From assembly GCF_002135315.1 (NCBI RefSeq), contig NZ_NEGA01000001.1, positions 1-64,000 on the forward strand: DNA of 64,000 nt, read 5' to 3'. The first letter of the stretch is position 1; every line of letters begins with the position of its first letter. The translations under genes and the position numbers were made by a program. Below are positions 37,940-47,874 of the stretch, piece after piece. Below the pieces are notes generated by a model. That model was not told the origin of the DNA and made no database searches. It was given only the letters and a program-made list of their open reading frames with translations. The stretch comes from Acinetobacter sp. ANC 3903 (GTDB taxonomy: Bacteria > Pseudomonadota > Gammaproteobacteria > Pseudomonadales > Moraxellaceae).

Positions 37940-39931
37940 TTAATCGAGATCGATACCAAAATCTAAATTAATCGATTGCCGTTCAATTAAGGCACTTTTC
38001 ACGGTTTGCTGACGCGGCTTGTAATGGGTTTCGGTGGTACAAAGGTTACGGGTTAAATCATTGAAGAAATAGCTTTCAATTTTGCGTCCCTGTTCATCCA
38101 CCTGATCCCGCGCCCAGAGATTCAGATTCTGCTTGGTTAAAATCAGTTCATTTTTGGCACGGGTTAACGCCACATATAACACACGGCGCTCTTCTTCCAC
38201 TTCATCAAAATTGCCTTGTGCACGTGCATGCGGATACTGTCCGGCAGAAACATTGGCCACATAGCAAATCTTCTGTTCAGTACCCTTGGCAGAATGAATG
38301 GTAATCAGTGTCACCACATCATCTTCAGACTGGCGTTCAATCTCACTGATCGATACCGGATCGAGTACATATTCTTCCAGAAATTCACTCAGCTGATCCT
38401 GTTTGGTGGCCAGCTGTTTGACCAGATCAAAATCACCCATGCGTTTCGACCAGTCTTTCTTAGCGTAATTTTCTTCCAGCTGCTCCAGCAGGGCTTCTAT
38501 ACCCAAAGTCACGCAGGCCTGCACCTGATCTTTCAAAACAGTCATCTGCTTCATGATCAGCAGGGTTTTTTCAGGAATCCGTCCGAATTTTTCCAGTTTC
38601 TCGAAAATCAGATCCTGATCGGGCTGCTGCAATAATTGCTGTGCCAGCTTGCTTGCTCCTACATCGCCCACGCCATTCCATAAGGTCAGGAAACGCATCC
38701 AGGCAATATCATCCAGAGGATTGGCAATCACCCGCAACAAACTAAGCAGGTCTTTAACATGCGCAGTTTCCAGAAGCTTCATGCCACCAATAAAACGGTA
38801 CGGTACATTGGCCTGAATAAAAGCCGCTTCGATGTGACGTGCCGCAAAACTGGAACGCACCAGCACCATATGATCATGCCACGGCGTGCCTTCCAGAAAA
38901 TGTCGCTCTTTGATGTCGATGGCAATCCACTTTGCTTCATCAAACTCGTTTGGGAAAATATGCAGTTTGGGTTTAATGCCCTCGCCACGATGCGCATCCA
39001 GACGTTTGTCATACTGAATTGGGCTTTGATCAAGCAACCAATTCGACAAGTCCAGAATTTCCTGAGTAGAACGGTAGTTTTGTTCCAGTTTAAAAATTTT
39101 CGCATCTGGCACACGTTCCTTGAAATGGTGGATATTTTCAAAGTCCGCACCACGAAAACCGTAAATGGACTGGGCATCGTCCCCGACACAGAATAAATGG
39201 ACTTTATCTTTTAAAGGTTCCAGCAATGCCCATTGCAAGGGATTGGTATCCTGCATTTCATCGACCAGCATGTGCTGGCAAATCGAGGCCACATAATCGG
39301 TGAGTCCTTCGGATTGCGCCAGTGCAGAAGCCACCACCGCCAAGATATCATCATAATCCAGAAAGCTGCGTGCACGTTTTCGTGCCTCATACTCTTTCAT
39401 GATTTCAGCGATTTGATCTTTATATTCCAGAAATTCAGGATGCTGTTTTTCTAAAGAAATGCTGAGTTTTTGTCGGGTATTTCGCGCAAAGGAATATAGG
39501 TCACACAGCTGCTGAGGCTTGGGCAGTGCATTGGGATTTTTCTTATCATCCTTGCCGCGAATCAGGCGAAACATCATCAACTGATCATCACGATCAATAA
39601 TCGAAAACTGTTCCAGACCAAAGGCTTTCGGAATACGGCGCAGCAAATACATGCAAAAAGTATGAAAGGTGGATGCGCGCAAGCCCTTGGCCTGATCACC
39701 CAAAGCCAGTTCCACCCGTGCCACAATTTCACTGGCGGAACGACGGGTAAAGGTCAGAATCTGAATCTGATTCGCTGGAACGCCCTGATCAATCAGATAG
39801 GCTGCCCGAGCCACAATGGTTTTTGTTTTGCCACAGCCTGCCCCTGCAAGTACCAGACTGTGCTTTGATTCAGTCGTGGCAGCCTGTTTTTGTTGCGGGT
39901 TTAATTCATTGATCAGGGTGGCTAAACTCAT
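37940..39931 (-). CDS. UvrD/Rep-family ATP-dependent DNA helicase
   Basis: Superfamily 1A 3'-5' helicase of 663 residues. Walker A is LAGAGCGKTKTIVARAAYL near residue 30; motif II is LVDEMQDTN near 220; motif III VGDDAQSIYGFRGAD near 250; motif IV/V LEQNYRST and LITIHSAKGTE near 570; motif VI VALTRAKN near 610. Shorter than UvrD (720 aa) and close to Rep (673 aa). Role in repair or replication restart is inferred. Stands alone; a hairpin repeat lies upstream. Confidence 0.93.
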   Translation of the reverse strand: MSLATLINELNPQQKQAATTESKHSLVLAGAGCGKTKTIVARAAYLIDQGVPANQIQILTFTRRSASEIVARVELALGDQAKGLRASTFHTFCMYLLRRIPKAFGLEQFSIIDRDDQLMMFRLIRGKDDKKNPNALPKPQQLCDLYSFARNTRQKLSISLEKQHPEFLEYKDQIAEIMKEYEARKRARSFLDYDDILAVVASALAQSEGLTDYVASICQHMLVDEMQDTNPLQWALLEPLKDKVHLFCVGDDAQSIYGFRGADFENIHHFKERVPDAKIFKLEQNYRSTQEILDLSNWLLDQSPIQYDKRLDAHRGEGIKPKLHIFPNEFDEAKWIAIDIKERHFLEGTPWHDHMVLVRSSFAARHIEAAFIQANVPYRFIGGMKLLETAHVKDLLSLLRVIANPLDDIAWMRFLTLWNGVGDVGASKLAQQLLQQPDQDLIFEKLEKFGRIPEKTLLIMKQMTVLKDQVQACVTLGIEALLEQLEENYAKKDWSKRMGDFDLVKQLATKQDQLSEFLEEYVLDPVSISEIERQSEDDVVTLITIHSAKGTEQKICYVANVSAGQYPHARAQGNFDEVEEERRVLYVALTRAKNELILTKQNLNLWARDQVDEQGRKIESYFFNDLTRNLCTTETHYKPRQQTVKSALIERQSINLDFGIDLD

Positions 39932-40038
39932 GGTGTCTCATCGTGCTAGGTAGACGAATAGTTTAACAGAGCTGGCCATAAATCTGAGATTGATCTACTT
40001 AAAAATTGAAGCTATCCCTATATTCTGCCATCCAGAAA

Positions 40039-40130
40039 GGCGACATGGATGTCGCCTGTTGAACTGTGAAACATGGATGTTGAATCAGTTCAACAAAGGA
40101 TTTTTGTTACTTTTCATCCTTGAAAAGTAA
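40039..40130. repeat. Three-hairpin intergenic repeat, copy 1
   Basis: Hairpin 1 is GGCGACA-TGGA-TGTCGCC (40039-40056). Hairpin 2 has outer arms TGTTGAACTG/CAGTTCAACA (40057-40095) and an inner AACATGGATGTT. Hairpin 3 has TACTTTTC/GAAAAGTA (40108-40129). A related element with identical spacing is at 50869-50960. Two loops present ATGGAT on an ACA...TGT stem, as in CsrA/RsmA sites on the plus-strand RNA; adjacent genes are on the minus strand. Confidence 0.8.
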
Positions 40131-40147
40131 AGCAATGCCTACAAAAA

Positions 40148-41323
40148 TCATTCTGTCTTCTGTACGCCAAATGGGGCTGTATCCAAATTATTAATAACCT
40201 CTAAAGCAATGTTCATTACCACATCCTCCAAATGCCTTTCCGCATTTTTTAATGCATCCTCCAAATCACAATCTGGTGGATTAATACCTATAATCTGAGT
40301 AAAACCTTCCTCATAAAGCTCTTCTATTCCCTCACCCACCAAACCAGCAAAGGCAATCACAGGCTTATTCAATCGCTTCGCGACCTGTGCCACGCCATAA
40401 GGCGTTTTACCGAACTTGGTCTGGAAATCAATTCTACCTTCACCGGTCAACACATAATCGGCTTGGGCAATTTTTTCGACCAGATGAGTCTGCTCAATCA
40501 TCAGTTCAACTCCAGATTGAATTTTTGCCCCCGCAAACACCATCAAGCCAAAACCTAAACCGCCTGCTGCACCGGCTCCCGCAATCTCTCGACAATCTAT
40601 TCCAAGTTGCTGCTCAATCATATCGGCAAAATGATTTAAGTTATTATCCAGAATTTTCACCATTTCAGGCGTAGCCCCTTTCTGCGGGCCAAAAACATAG
40701 GATGCACCATTTGCACCACATAAAGGATTACTCACATCACTGGCAATGATGATTTCTGTTTGTGCTAAACGCGCATCCAAACCGGAAAGATCAATCTTTT
40801 TAATCTGATCAAGCTGACCACCACCTACAACAACATCGCATTCTGCTGCATCGAGGAATTTCACACCCAAAGCCTGCGGCATGCCCGCACCGGCATCATT
40901 GGTGACACTACCGCCTAAACCGATAATGATTTTAGATACGCCTAAACCCAGTGCCATCTTGATCATTTCTCCCGTACCCAATGTGGTGGTGAGCAAAGGA
41001 TTTCGCTGAACGGGTTCTAAAAGATGGATGCCATTGGCTTTGGCCATTTCGATAATGGCTGTTTTTCCCTCATCCACAAGGCCAAAGTAAGTGTGGATTT
41101 TTTGTGAGGCTAATGGGCCAGTCACTTCACACTCAATTTTTTGTCCGCCCTGTGCAGTAATCAAAGCATCCACAGTACCCTCGCCGCCATCCGCCATAGG
41201 TACATGAATAAAATGTGCATCTGTAAAAACTTTCTGGATGCCGCGTTGCATGGCCTGACAAGCCTGTTCAGCGGTCATACTTTCTTTAAATGAGTCGGGA
41301 GCAAGCACAAAGGTTTTAGGCAT
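40148..41323 (-). CDS. Glycerate kinase
   Basis: Phosphorylates glycerate (GK-I/GarK family, normally to 2-phosphoglycerate). The 391 residues from ATG 41323 start MPKTFVLAPDSFKESMTAEQ, the family hallmark, with MADGGEGTVDAL near 44, GLGGSVTNDAGAGM near 130 and VLTGEGRIDFQTKFGK near 290. An upstream TTG would add four residues. No other glycerate or glyoxylate gene is next to it. The C-terminus is ordinary. Confidence 0.94.
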   Translation of the reverse strand: MPKTFVLAPDSFKESMTAEQACQAMQRGIQKVFTDAHFIHVPMADGGEGTVDALITAQGGQKIECEVTGPLASQKIHTYFGLVDEGKTAIIEMAKANGIHLLEPVQRNPLLTTTLGTGEMIKMALGLGVSKIIIGLGGSVTNDAGAGMPQALGVKFLDAAECDVVVGGGQLDQIKKIDLSGLDARLAQTEIIIASDVSNPLCGANGASYVFGPQKGATPEMVKILDNNLNHFADMIEQQLGIDCREIAGAGAAGGLGFGLMVFAGAKIQSGVELMIEQTHLVEKIAQADYVLTGEGRIDFQTKFGKTPYGVAQVAKRLNKPVIAFAGLVGEGIEELYEEGFTQIIGINPPDCDLEDALKNAERHLEDVVMNIALEVINNLDTAPFGVQKTE

Positions 41324-41375
41324 AATCTTTAACAAGTGAAATGAACAAATCTTTTATACAACCTGGAAAAATAAT

Positions 41376-41400
41376 AAAAAAGAGCGCATAAAGCGCTCTT
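41376..41400 (-). terminator. HdeD gene terminator
   Basis: On the minus strand AAGAGCGCTTTATGCGCTCTTTTTT, just after the HdeD stop codon. Confidence 0.8.
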
Positions 41401-41414
41401 GTACCAAATACAGT

Positions 41415-41987
41415 TTATATATCAGCCGAACTTGGCGGTAATTCACGTTTAATATAAGACGCCAGAGTCAGATAGTTAATGCCCTGAAACAAGATATCTA
41501 TGGCAAGGAACAGCCCCAACACCCAGAAGGATGCATCCGGTGATATTAAAATAATGATGCCTGTAATCAGGGTCAGCAGGCCGGAAAATAATATCCATCC
41601 CCAACCTTGATAGGCTTTAAAAATAAAGGCACTCATCACCCGGATGGCCCCCGCCACAATTAGCACAATCGCCAGCAAATTGGTCAATACAATGGCAGTT
41701 TTTACCGGTGTGCTAAAAGCATAATATCCGGCAACAAGATACAGCACACCAAACAATGCCCATAACCAGCGAGCGCCACCTTCAAAAATTTTAAAAGCTG
41801 CAATAAAGTGCAGCACACCGCCAATCATCATCAATATGCCAAACAGGAACACCACAGAAAGTGTGGCAAAAGGCAAAGATGCAAGCAGCACAATCCCAAA
41901 CAGTGTGAGCAGAATACCCAAACCCAAATACCACTTTCGATTTTCATGCAGCTGATGTCGGACTAAGTCATTTCCTACTGTTTTCAT
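41415..41987 (-). CDS. HdeD-family membrane protein
   Basis: 190-residue protein with six TM helices in three repeats of the DUF308 type (GILLTLFGIVLLASLPFATLS; GVLYLVAGYYAF; ILFSGLLTLITGIIIL). E. coli HdeD is linked to acid resistance at high cell density; the function in Acinetobacter is unknown. Monocistronic. Confidence 0.88.
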   Translation of the reverse strand: MKTVGNDLVRHQLHENRKWYLGLGILLTLFGIVLLASLPFATLSVVFLFGILMMIGGVLHFIAAFKIFEGGARWLWALFGVLYLVAGYYAFSTPVKTAIVLTNLLAIVLIVAGAIRVMSAFIFKAYQGWGWILFSGLLTLITGIIILISPDASFWVLGLFLAIDILFQGINYLTLASYIKRELPPSSADI

Positions 41988-42119
41988 GTTTTTCTCAAGT
42001 CTTTTGTTTAGGAATACTGTTAGTTGTATCTGATTTCAGCACAAAAGTCAGTTCTTTAGATGCATTTTTATCCACAGCCACCTGCTCAACTGGGGATAAA
42101 AGCAACATTATCCCCAATA

Positions 42120-42878
42120 CTATTTTTTCCAGCCCAGCTCGATTGCAGTAATTTCGTTGATTAAAGTCTGCTCCAAGCGATCTGGCATTTTGCTTTTTTG
42201 TTCAGATAGCGGAATATGCCCCGCCATCAACTCGGCTTTGGCTTGAGGAAATAAAGGCTGTTGCTTTGGATAGGCATAACCTAGCGGATAAATGGGCTGC
42301 CCTGTCGCTAAATCATATTTATCACTTGCCCCAAAAGCATGTAGTAACTCATGCACCAATACAATCTTGTTTTGTGCAGACTGCTTTTTTGATGCAAATA
42401 AATTCACCGAGCTAATTCGGCCTTTTTGCAGGGCTGTGGAATGTTTTAATTCTTTAGTCTGTTCGGGATCATAATAATTTAAATACAGGGTCACACTGGG
42501 TGAACCGTCAGCACTTTCATGCTGTTTCCAGGCATAAAAACGGAATCTTAAACTCCATAAAATGGTATCAATCAGTGTTGCATGCTCAAGCACTTTAGGA
42601 GGTACTCGTTTAAGCTCACGTCCCATTTGAAAATACAGTGCTATTGGTTGTCCACGATATTGTGCCGACATCTGCTGTAAATATTCTTGAGCGCCACTCA
42701 ACTCCGCCAGATGAAGTGATTGGATATAATTTTGAGTTGCCGACCGCCCATCTGCATTGATGGGATGCAACTTAACAATAATAGGTTTCGACCAGTCCTG
42801 ATTTTGATCACGATAAGCATTGACTGCAACAATCAATAGCACGATGAGCAAGCACAGTATCCGAATGTTTTTCCACAT
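42120..42878 (-). CDS. Membrane-anchored predicted zinc metalloprotease (metzincin-like)
   Basis: 252 residues with an N-terminal TM anchor (IRILCLLIVLLIVAVNAY, residues 5-22) and a periplasmic body. Near residue 178 it has HELLHAFGASDKYD, an HExxHxxGxxDKYD zinc site as in metzincin-like peptidases, and a following AELMAGHI segment could supply the Met-turn. No propeptide is evident. Substrate and partners unknown; no matching family name comes to mind. Confidence 0.75.
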   Translation of the reverse strand: MWKNIRILCLLIVLLIVAVNAYRDQNQDWSKPIIVKLHPINADGRSATQNYIQSLHLAELSGAQEYLQQMSAQYRGQPIALYFQMGRELKRVPPKVLEHATLIDTILWSLRFRFYAWKQHESADGSPSVTLYLNYYDPEQTKELKHSTALQKGRISSVNLFASKKQSAQNKIVLVHELLHAFGASDKYDLATGQPIYPLGYAYPKQQPLFPQAKAELMAGHIPLSEQKSKMPDRLEQTLINEITAIELGWKK

Positions 42879-42933
42879 CTCTTTTCTCGTTATTTTAAAA
42901 AATGTCTACTTTCCCAATTAGATATGCGCCGAC

Positions 42934-43075
42934 GTCATCCACAGCTGTTCGAGTCAGACCTTTTAAAATATATAATGTTTCTACGAAGGATGAAAAAGCT
43001 GACGGTAACTGGCGAATTCTGTGGATGACACTGCCTTTGGTCTTACGAAGCAATGCTTCTCAGGGCGAAACCAAA
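42934..43075. repeat. Composite inverted-repeat element
   Basis: GTCATCCACAG (42934-42944) and CTGTGGATGAC (43019-43029) are perfect inverted repeats 74 bp apart. Immediately after, TTTGGT/ACCAAA (43036 and 43070) enclose GAAGC-AAT-GCTTC (43047-43059). The arrangement suggests a non-autonomous palindromic repeat. Confidence 0.55.
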
Positions 43076-43137
43076 GTAACATACAAGCTCCTCCCATCTA
43101 AGCTATTCACGGTAAACCCTAGTCGTGCCATTAACAT

Positions 43138-43166
43138 AAAAAATGCCGACTTTCGTCAGCATTTTT
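43138..43166 (-). terminator. topA terminator
   Basis: On the minus strand AAAAATGCTGAC and GTCGGCATTTTTT pair around GAAA, right after the topA stop. Confidence 0.8.
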
Positions 43167-43179
43167 CAGAACTTAAAAC

Positions 43180-45819
43180 TTAAGCTTCAACCCATTTCCC
43201 ATCCTGGAATACCAGGCTCCACTTGGTTTGCTTGCCTTCAGCATTTTCCGAACCAATATATTGAGACTGGTTCTTACGGCTGAATTTCACCAAAGTCGGA
43301 TTCCCTTCAGGATCGACATCGGGCGCTTGCAGAATAAACTGATATTTTGGATCAAGCTGATCGGCCACAGTACGCAGTTCAGCAACTTTAGGGGCACGTG
43401 TTTCACGGACTTTCGGGAATTTACTTGCTGCCAGGAATAAACCTGCTGCACCATCACGAAGGACGAAGAAATCATCATGCTTGGTAGAACGCAACTGTTC
43501 CATCTTAATCGGATCTACACGTGGCGGTGCAGGCTGACCGCTCTTTAACACTTTACGGGTATTGTCACAGCTGGTGCAGGCAAAATAAGGTCCGAAACGG
43601 CCGGTCTTCAACTGCATTTCGCCATCACATTTATCACATGGAATGGTTGGGCCATCATAGCCCTTAATTTTGAACTCACCTTCTTCGAGTTCAAAACCGG
43701 CACAATCCGGGTTATTACCACAGATATGCAATTTACGACCGCCATCAATCACATAGCTGTCCATTGCCGTTTCACAAATCGGGCAACGTTTTTTCGACAT
43801 CAAGTCTGCGGTTTCTGCTGAATCATCATCAGAAAGTGCTGCCAAAGATTCTACCGGGGTTAAATTCAGCGTACCTTTACAACGTTCTTTAGGCGGCAAG
43901 TTATAGCCCGAACATCCTAGGAACACGCCTGTTGTTCCGGTACGAATCTGCATAGGACGTGAACATTCAGGGCAATGTACGGCTTCCACTTCTACAGGCA
44001 GGTTACGGCGCATGCCACTTTCACCTTGTGCGGTGGTCAAGCGTTTTTTAAAATCGCCGTAGAAATTATCCAGCAATTCTTTCCAGTTACGCTGTCCATC
44101 AGCCACTTTATCCAGCTGACCTTCAAGATCCGCGGTAAAAGCATAATTCATCAGATTGTTAAAGTTTTCATCGAGACGATCCGTCACGATTTCACCCATC
44201 TTCTCGGCATACAGACGACGATTGTCGAGCTTTACATAACCACGATCTTGAATGGTCGAAATAATAGCCGCATAAGTTGATGGACGACCGATACCTTTTT
44301 TCTCTAGTTCTTTAACCAATGAAGCTTCGGTAAAACGTGCCGGTGGCTTGGTAAAGTGTTGAGATGGATCAAGTTTCTCAAGTTTGAGAATTTCACCCAC
44401 TTTAACTGCCGGTAGCAAAATATCATCATCGGCTTTGTTTGCCCCGCGAACTTTGGTAAAACCGTCAAAAACTAAAGTACGACCTTTAGCCTTAAGTTCC
44501 ACTCCATTGGCATCAACTAAAATAGTAGAAGACAGGTATTCTGCCGGTGTCATCTGACATGCAACAAACTGACGCCAGATCAGATCATACAAGCGCTGTG
44601 CATCACGATCGACACCGACCAACTGATCCCCTTTAAGGGAAACATTGGATGGACGAATCGCTTCATGGGCTTCTTGCGCACCTGCTTTATTACCATAACG
44701 GTTTGGCTTGCCAGGTAAGTACTTTTCACCGAACTCAAGTTCAATGTGATTACGAACCATATTGACTGCATCATCACTTAAGAATGTTGAGTCAGTACGC
44801 ATATAAGTAATAAAACCTGCTTCATACAGGCGCTGTGCCATCGTCATGGTTTTCTTTACAGAAAAGCCTAAACGGGTACTTGCGGCCTGTTGCAAGGTCG
44901 ATGTGATATAAGGTGCGCTTGGATTAACCTTGGTCGGTTTATCTTCACGCGTCGATACTTTATATTCGGCATCATTCAAGACTTTTAATAAAGCATCCGT
45001 TTGTGCCTTATTTTGCAGTTTTAAGGTTTTGCCACCTTGTTTGACTGCTTCTAAACGAATGTCATCTTTTTTAGATTTGGTATCTGCAAAAACCTGCCAG
45101 TATTCTTCAGGAATAAAAGCGCGAATCTCACGTTCACGTTCTACCACCAATTTTACTGCAACCGATTGCACTCGACCTGCCGATAAACCACGGGCAATCT
45201 TTTCCCATAGCAATGGCGAAATCATAAAACCGACCACGCGGTCTAGGAAACGGCGTGCTTGTTGGGCATTAACCTTATCGATATCTAAACGTGAAGGCTG
45301 TTTAAAGGCTTCCTGAATGGCATTTTTGGTAATTTCGTTAAAGACCACACGCTGATAACGTGAATCATCGCCACCAATGACTTCTTTTAAATGCCAGGCA
45401 ATGGCTTCCCCTTCACGGTCCATATCCGTTGCGAGATAGATTTCATCAACTTGCGATGCCAGTTTTTTCAGTTCAGCAACCACATGTTCTTTGCCAGGAA
45501 GCACTTCATAGTGAGCTTTCCAATCGTGTTCAGGGTCAACCCCCATACGATTAACCAAAGCCGTTTGGGCTTTTTCAGCCTTTTGCTCATCGCTGAGTTT
45601 GGCACGTGATACAGGCTTTTTTTCTGTACTTTTAGATCCACCTGTCGGCAAGTCACGGACATGACCCACCGATGATTTTACAATGTAATCAGAACCTAGA
45701 TATTTATTGATTGTTTTCGCTTTTGCAGGCGATTCCACAATCACTAAGGCACGTTTTTTCGCAGCACTCGGTGATTTTGCTGTGGTGCTTTTGGATGTTG
45801 ACCGAGGAGCGTTCGCCAT
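43180..45819 (-). CDS. topA: DNA topoisomerase I
   Basis: Type IA enzyme relaxing negative supercoils. In 879 residues: N-terminal TOPRIM domain ([19 protein letters not shown] near 25; [13 protein letters not shown] near 133), the catalytic Tyr in [10 protein letters not shown] near 340, and C-terminal zinc ribbons with [16 protein letters not shown] and CDKCDGEM Cys clusters (residues 595-740) followed by two ribbon-like repeats. An Ala/Ser/Lys-rich leader precedes the TOPRIM domain. Size is close to E. coli TopA (865 aa). Confidence 0.97.
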   Translation of the reverse strand: MANAPRSTSKSTTAKSPSAAKKRALVIVESPAKAKTINKYLGSDYIVKSSVGHVRDLPTGGSKSTEKKPVSRAKLSDEQKAEKAQTALVNRMGVDPEHDWKAHYEVLPGKEHVVAELKKLASQVDEIYLATDMDREGEAIAWHLKEVIGGDDSRYQRVVFNEITKNAIQEAFKQPSRLDIDKVNAQQARRFLDRVVGFMISPLLWEKIARGLSAGRVQSVAVKLVVEREREIRAFIPEEYWQVFADTKSKKDDIRLEAVKQGGKTLKLQNKAQTDALLKVLNDAEYKVSTREDKPTKVNPSAPYITSTLQQAASTRLGFSVKKTMTMAQRLYEAGFITYMRTDSTFLSDDAVNMVRNHIELEFGEKYLPGKPNRYGNKAGAQEAHEAIRPSNVSLKGDQLVGVDRDAQRLYDLIWRQFVACQMTPAEYLSSTILVDANGVELKAKGRTLVFDGFTKVRGANKADDDILLPAVKVGEILKLEKLDPSQHFTKPPARFTEASLVKELEKKGIGRPSTYAAIISTIQDRGYVKLDNRRLYAEKMGEIVTDRLDENFNNLMNYAFTADLEGQLDKVADGQRNWKELLDNFYGDFKKRLTTAQGESGMRRNLPVEVEAVHCPECSRPMQIRTGTTGVFLGCSGYNLPPKERCKGTLNLTPVESLAALSDDDSAETADLMSKKRCPICETAMDSYVIDGGRKLHICGNNPDCAGFELEEGEFKIKGYDGPTIPCDKCDGEMQLKTGRFGPYFACTSCDNTRKVLKSGQPAPPRVDPIKMEQLRSTKHDDFFVLRDGAAGLFLAASKFPKVRETRAPKVAELRTVADQLDPKYQFILQAPDVDPEGNPTLVKFSRKNQSQYIGSENAEGKQTKWSLVFQDGKWVEA

Positions 45820-45856
45820 AGTTAACCATCATTCCTGTTGTAAAGAGGTCTATAAA

Positions 45857-46306
45857 TTAAAATTCAGCCAGAGACTGTAAATATGTTTTGATGTCTTCTA
45901 ACTGCGTTGCTCGAAGGTCTGATTCTTCATCCCAATAGAGTCCTACACAGTTTGCCTGCATATCAATAGCATAAATGCCCTTTAATGCAATGGGCAAATC
46001 GTTAAACTTCTCATCACCCTGCACAAGTTTCAGCTTTTGATCTTCTACACGTGCACGCATCAGGGGAAGTCTGGCATCAGGAATTAAAACACTGTAATAA
46101 GCAACCATACTGGCACGGTTCTCAGTTGCCATTGGAATTTTAGTCCAATCGGGAGCTGCAACTAATCGTGGATGCAAAGCCATCTTACGCGCTCTTTCAC
46201 GCATCAATCCTAAAGCTTTCTCTCTTGGACTGACACGAAGTCCAAAAATTGAGCCCAGCACAAAAAGTACGATGAAGACTGTAATCCAAATTCCGGTATT
46301 TTCCAT
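45857..46306 (-). CDS. Conserved hypothetical membrane-anchored protein
   Basis: 149 residues with one N-terminal TM helix (GIWITVFIVLFVLGSIFGL) and a cytosolic or periplasmic domain beginning VSPREKALGLMRERARKMALHPRL. The conserved VSPREKAL...R motif resembles a short family in Acinetobacter/Pseudomonas of unknown function. It lies 37 bp downstream... of the gap to topA on the same strand, so may be co-transcribed into topA. Confidence 0.75.
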   Translation of the reverse strand: MENTGIWITVFIVLFVLGSIFGLRVSPREKALGLMRERARKMALHPRLVAAPDWTKIPMATENRASMVAYYSVLIPDARLPLMRARVEDQKLKLVQGDEKFNDLPIALKGIYAIDMQANCVGLYWDEESDLRATQLEDIKTYLQSLAEF

Positions 46307-46376
46307 AGTACAACCTTTTTATTCCTTTATTAGAGTTGCATAAGCTGAATACAAAACGCAAGTTACAGCGATGAAA

Positions 46377-47375
46377 TTAATTCAAGAACATCTCATGACT
46401 ATACAGTATTTCACTGCCATTCCAGTAAATATATCCCTTCTCAATCAATTCTTTAAGTAACAATCGCACATCCGATTTAGGGAACATCTGCTCCAGTAAA
46501 TCACGCAAGGCATAAATGTCTTTGGGTTTATCGGATTTTAATTCGCGTAATTTTTGCGCCACAATCACCTGAACAGGATCAATTTTGGAAAAGTTTTTAA
46601 ATAACTCTTTTTGTGCTTGATAAAGACTATTTGCCGGTGCTGATTCGTCCTGCTGGGAAGATTCAGCAGATAAATCCGTCAAAATGGAGGAAAGGTTGGG
46701 TGCTTTTTCTACAGAAGTGTCCGGATCTAAATCCAGTTGCATCCATTGTTTCAGCAGTTTTTTACGGAAGCTGATCTGCTCGTCGTAACGTTTCACAATC
46801 TTGAGATTAATCAATAAACCAGTCAGTTGCTGTGCCTGATTATCCTCCACCTGCAAAATGTTGCTGATTGAGTTTTTCAGTTTCTCAAGCGTATTCGGCT
46901 TACCCTTCATTTTCCCCAAAGTATCACAGTATTTTTTAATCAAGAGCAAATCAGGTTTTTGCTTGATGGTTTCAGTACTGGGGATTTTATATTTTGAATT
47001 TTGCGAGGATTCTTCTGGCTGAATGTGAATCAGGCTACAATTCAGATTTGAAGACTGCATCATTTCCAGCAGCATTTCACTACTTGGCATAGCCGAGATC
47101 AGTTCAATAGAACTATCCTCATCTAACAGCGCTATCAGCTGCCCGACCACAACCGCATATTCAAACTCTTTGTGTTCGACTTCCGCAGTTTCCAGAATAA
47201 CCACTTGCCCACTGCTGACCCAGCCTGAAAATTCAGTTAAATCTTCAAGAGAATATTCAAATTTTCCTTGGCAATTAAATAGATAAACCACCGCATAATG
47301 TTGAATGATATTACGCAACAGTTGTGCAGTCGGCATATTATTTTCAAGATCAAGAAGAACGACTTTATGATTCAT
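46377..47375 (-). CDS. Conserved hypothetical, possible PIN-like N-terminus
   Basis: 332 residues, no signal or TM. The N-terminus VVLLDLENNMPTAQLLRNII with an acidic residue pair resembles a NYN/PIN-like nuclease strand (LDLEN). The middle is a Ser/Glu-rich linker, and the C-terminal 90 residues (LRDLLEQMFPKSDVRLLLKELIEKGYIYW) look like a winged-helix fold. A PIN-like plus wHTH layout would suit RNA handling, but this is a guess from pattern only. Separate from its neighbours by about 70 bp. Confidence 0.65.
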   Translation of the reverse strand: MNHKVVLLDLENNMPTAQLLRNIIQHYAVVYLFNCQGKFEYSLEDLTEFSGWVSSGQVVILETAEVEHKEFEYAVVVGQLIALLDEDSSIELISAMPSSEMLLEMMQSSNLNCSLIHIQPEESSQNSKYKIPSTETIKQKPDLLLIKKYCDTLGKMKGKPNTLEKLKNSISNILQVEDNQAQQLTGLLINLKIVKRYDEQISFRKKLLKQWMQLDLDPDTSVEKAPNLSSILTDLSAESSQQDESAPANSLYQAQKELFKNFSKIDPVQVIVAQKLRELKSDKPKDIYALRDLLEQMFPKSDVRLLLKELIEKGYIYWNGSEILYSHEMFLN

Positions 47376-47548
47376 CTTCGAATAGACAGTTCAGCTAGGC
47401 AGATGCGGTGCATTAGAACGGTAACCATGGCAAAGGTCAAATATTTTTGTGCTTTTGAATTTTTATTCAGCACCCTCACTCAGCCTGAGTGCCTTGCTTT
47501 TAAAGGCTAATGTCAAAGAGTAGAAAAAGTTCAATCCTTCTTTAAACA

Positions 47549-47575
47549 AAAAGCCCGGGTATATACCCGGGCTTT
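47549..47575 (-). terminator. slyX terminator
   Basis: AAAAGCCCGGGT and ACCCGGGCTTT form a strong stem; on the minus strand TTTTTG follows. It lies just after the slyX stop. Confidence 0.85.
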
Positions 47576-47595
47576 AATGCACAGATTGATTAAGC

Positions 47596-47841
47596 TCAAT
47601 AATGCGGTGGCCGGTTGGTCATCGGGTCAAACGCAGCAATGCCTTCCGATAAATCTGCCGATTCCACACGTTGATACAATAACCGCATTTGTTTCTTTAA
47701 ATCTTCAATTTCAATATGTTGACGCGTCACTTGTTCATTTAATTGTTCAACTAAATCATCTAAAAATGTAATTCGGACTTGCAAATCTTCTATGGGTGCG
47801 GAAAATGACGCCTGATCATTAAGATTTTTTTGTTTAGTCAT
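47596..47841 (-). CDS. slyX: SlyX-family protein
   Basis: 81 residues forming one long coiled coil (LQVRITFLDDLVEQLNEQVTRQHIEIEDLKKQMRLLYQRV) and ending in the family-typical PPHY. Function is unsettled even in E. coli. It is divergent from uup; its start lies 34 bp from the uup ATG. Confidence 0.92.
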   Translation of the reverse strand: MTKQKNLNDQASFSAPIEDLQVRITFLDDLVEQLNEQVTRQHIEIEDLKKQMRLLYQRVESADLSEGIAAFDPMTNRPPHY

Positions 47842-47874
47842 TTTAAGTCCTCATTGGGGATTTCAGGAAACAGT

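Larger units (their letters stand above)
42879..43179. other. Intergenic region with inverted repeats
   Basis: 301 bp between topA and the protease gene. It holds an 11-bp inverted repeat pair and a nested hairpin (42934-43075) plus the topA terminator. A 93-codon plus-strand frame crosses it, but it overlaps both repeats and has no ribosome-binding site. Confidence 0.5.

Noticed and set aside
42902..43183. 93-codon plus-strand frame before topA
   Set aside because: It is built over inverted repeats and the topA terminator and ends inside topA; unlikely to be coding.
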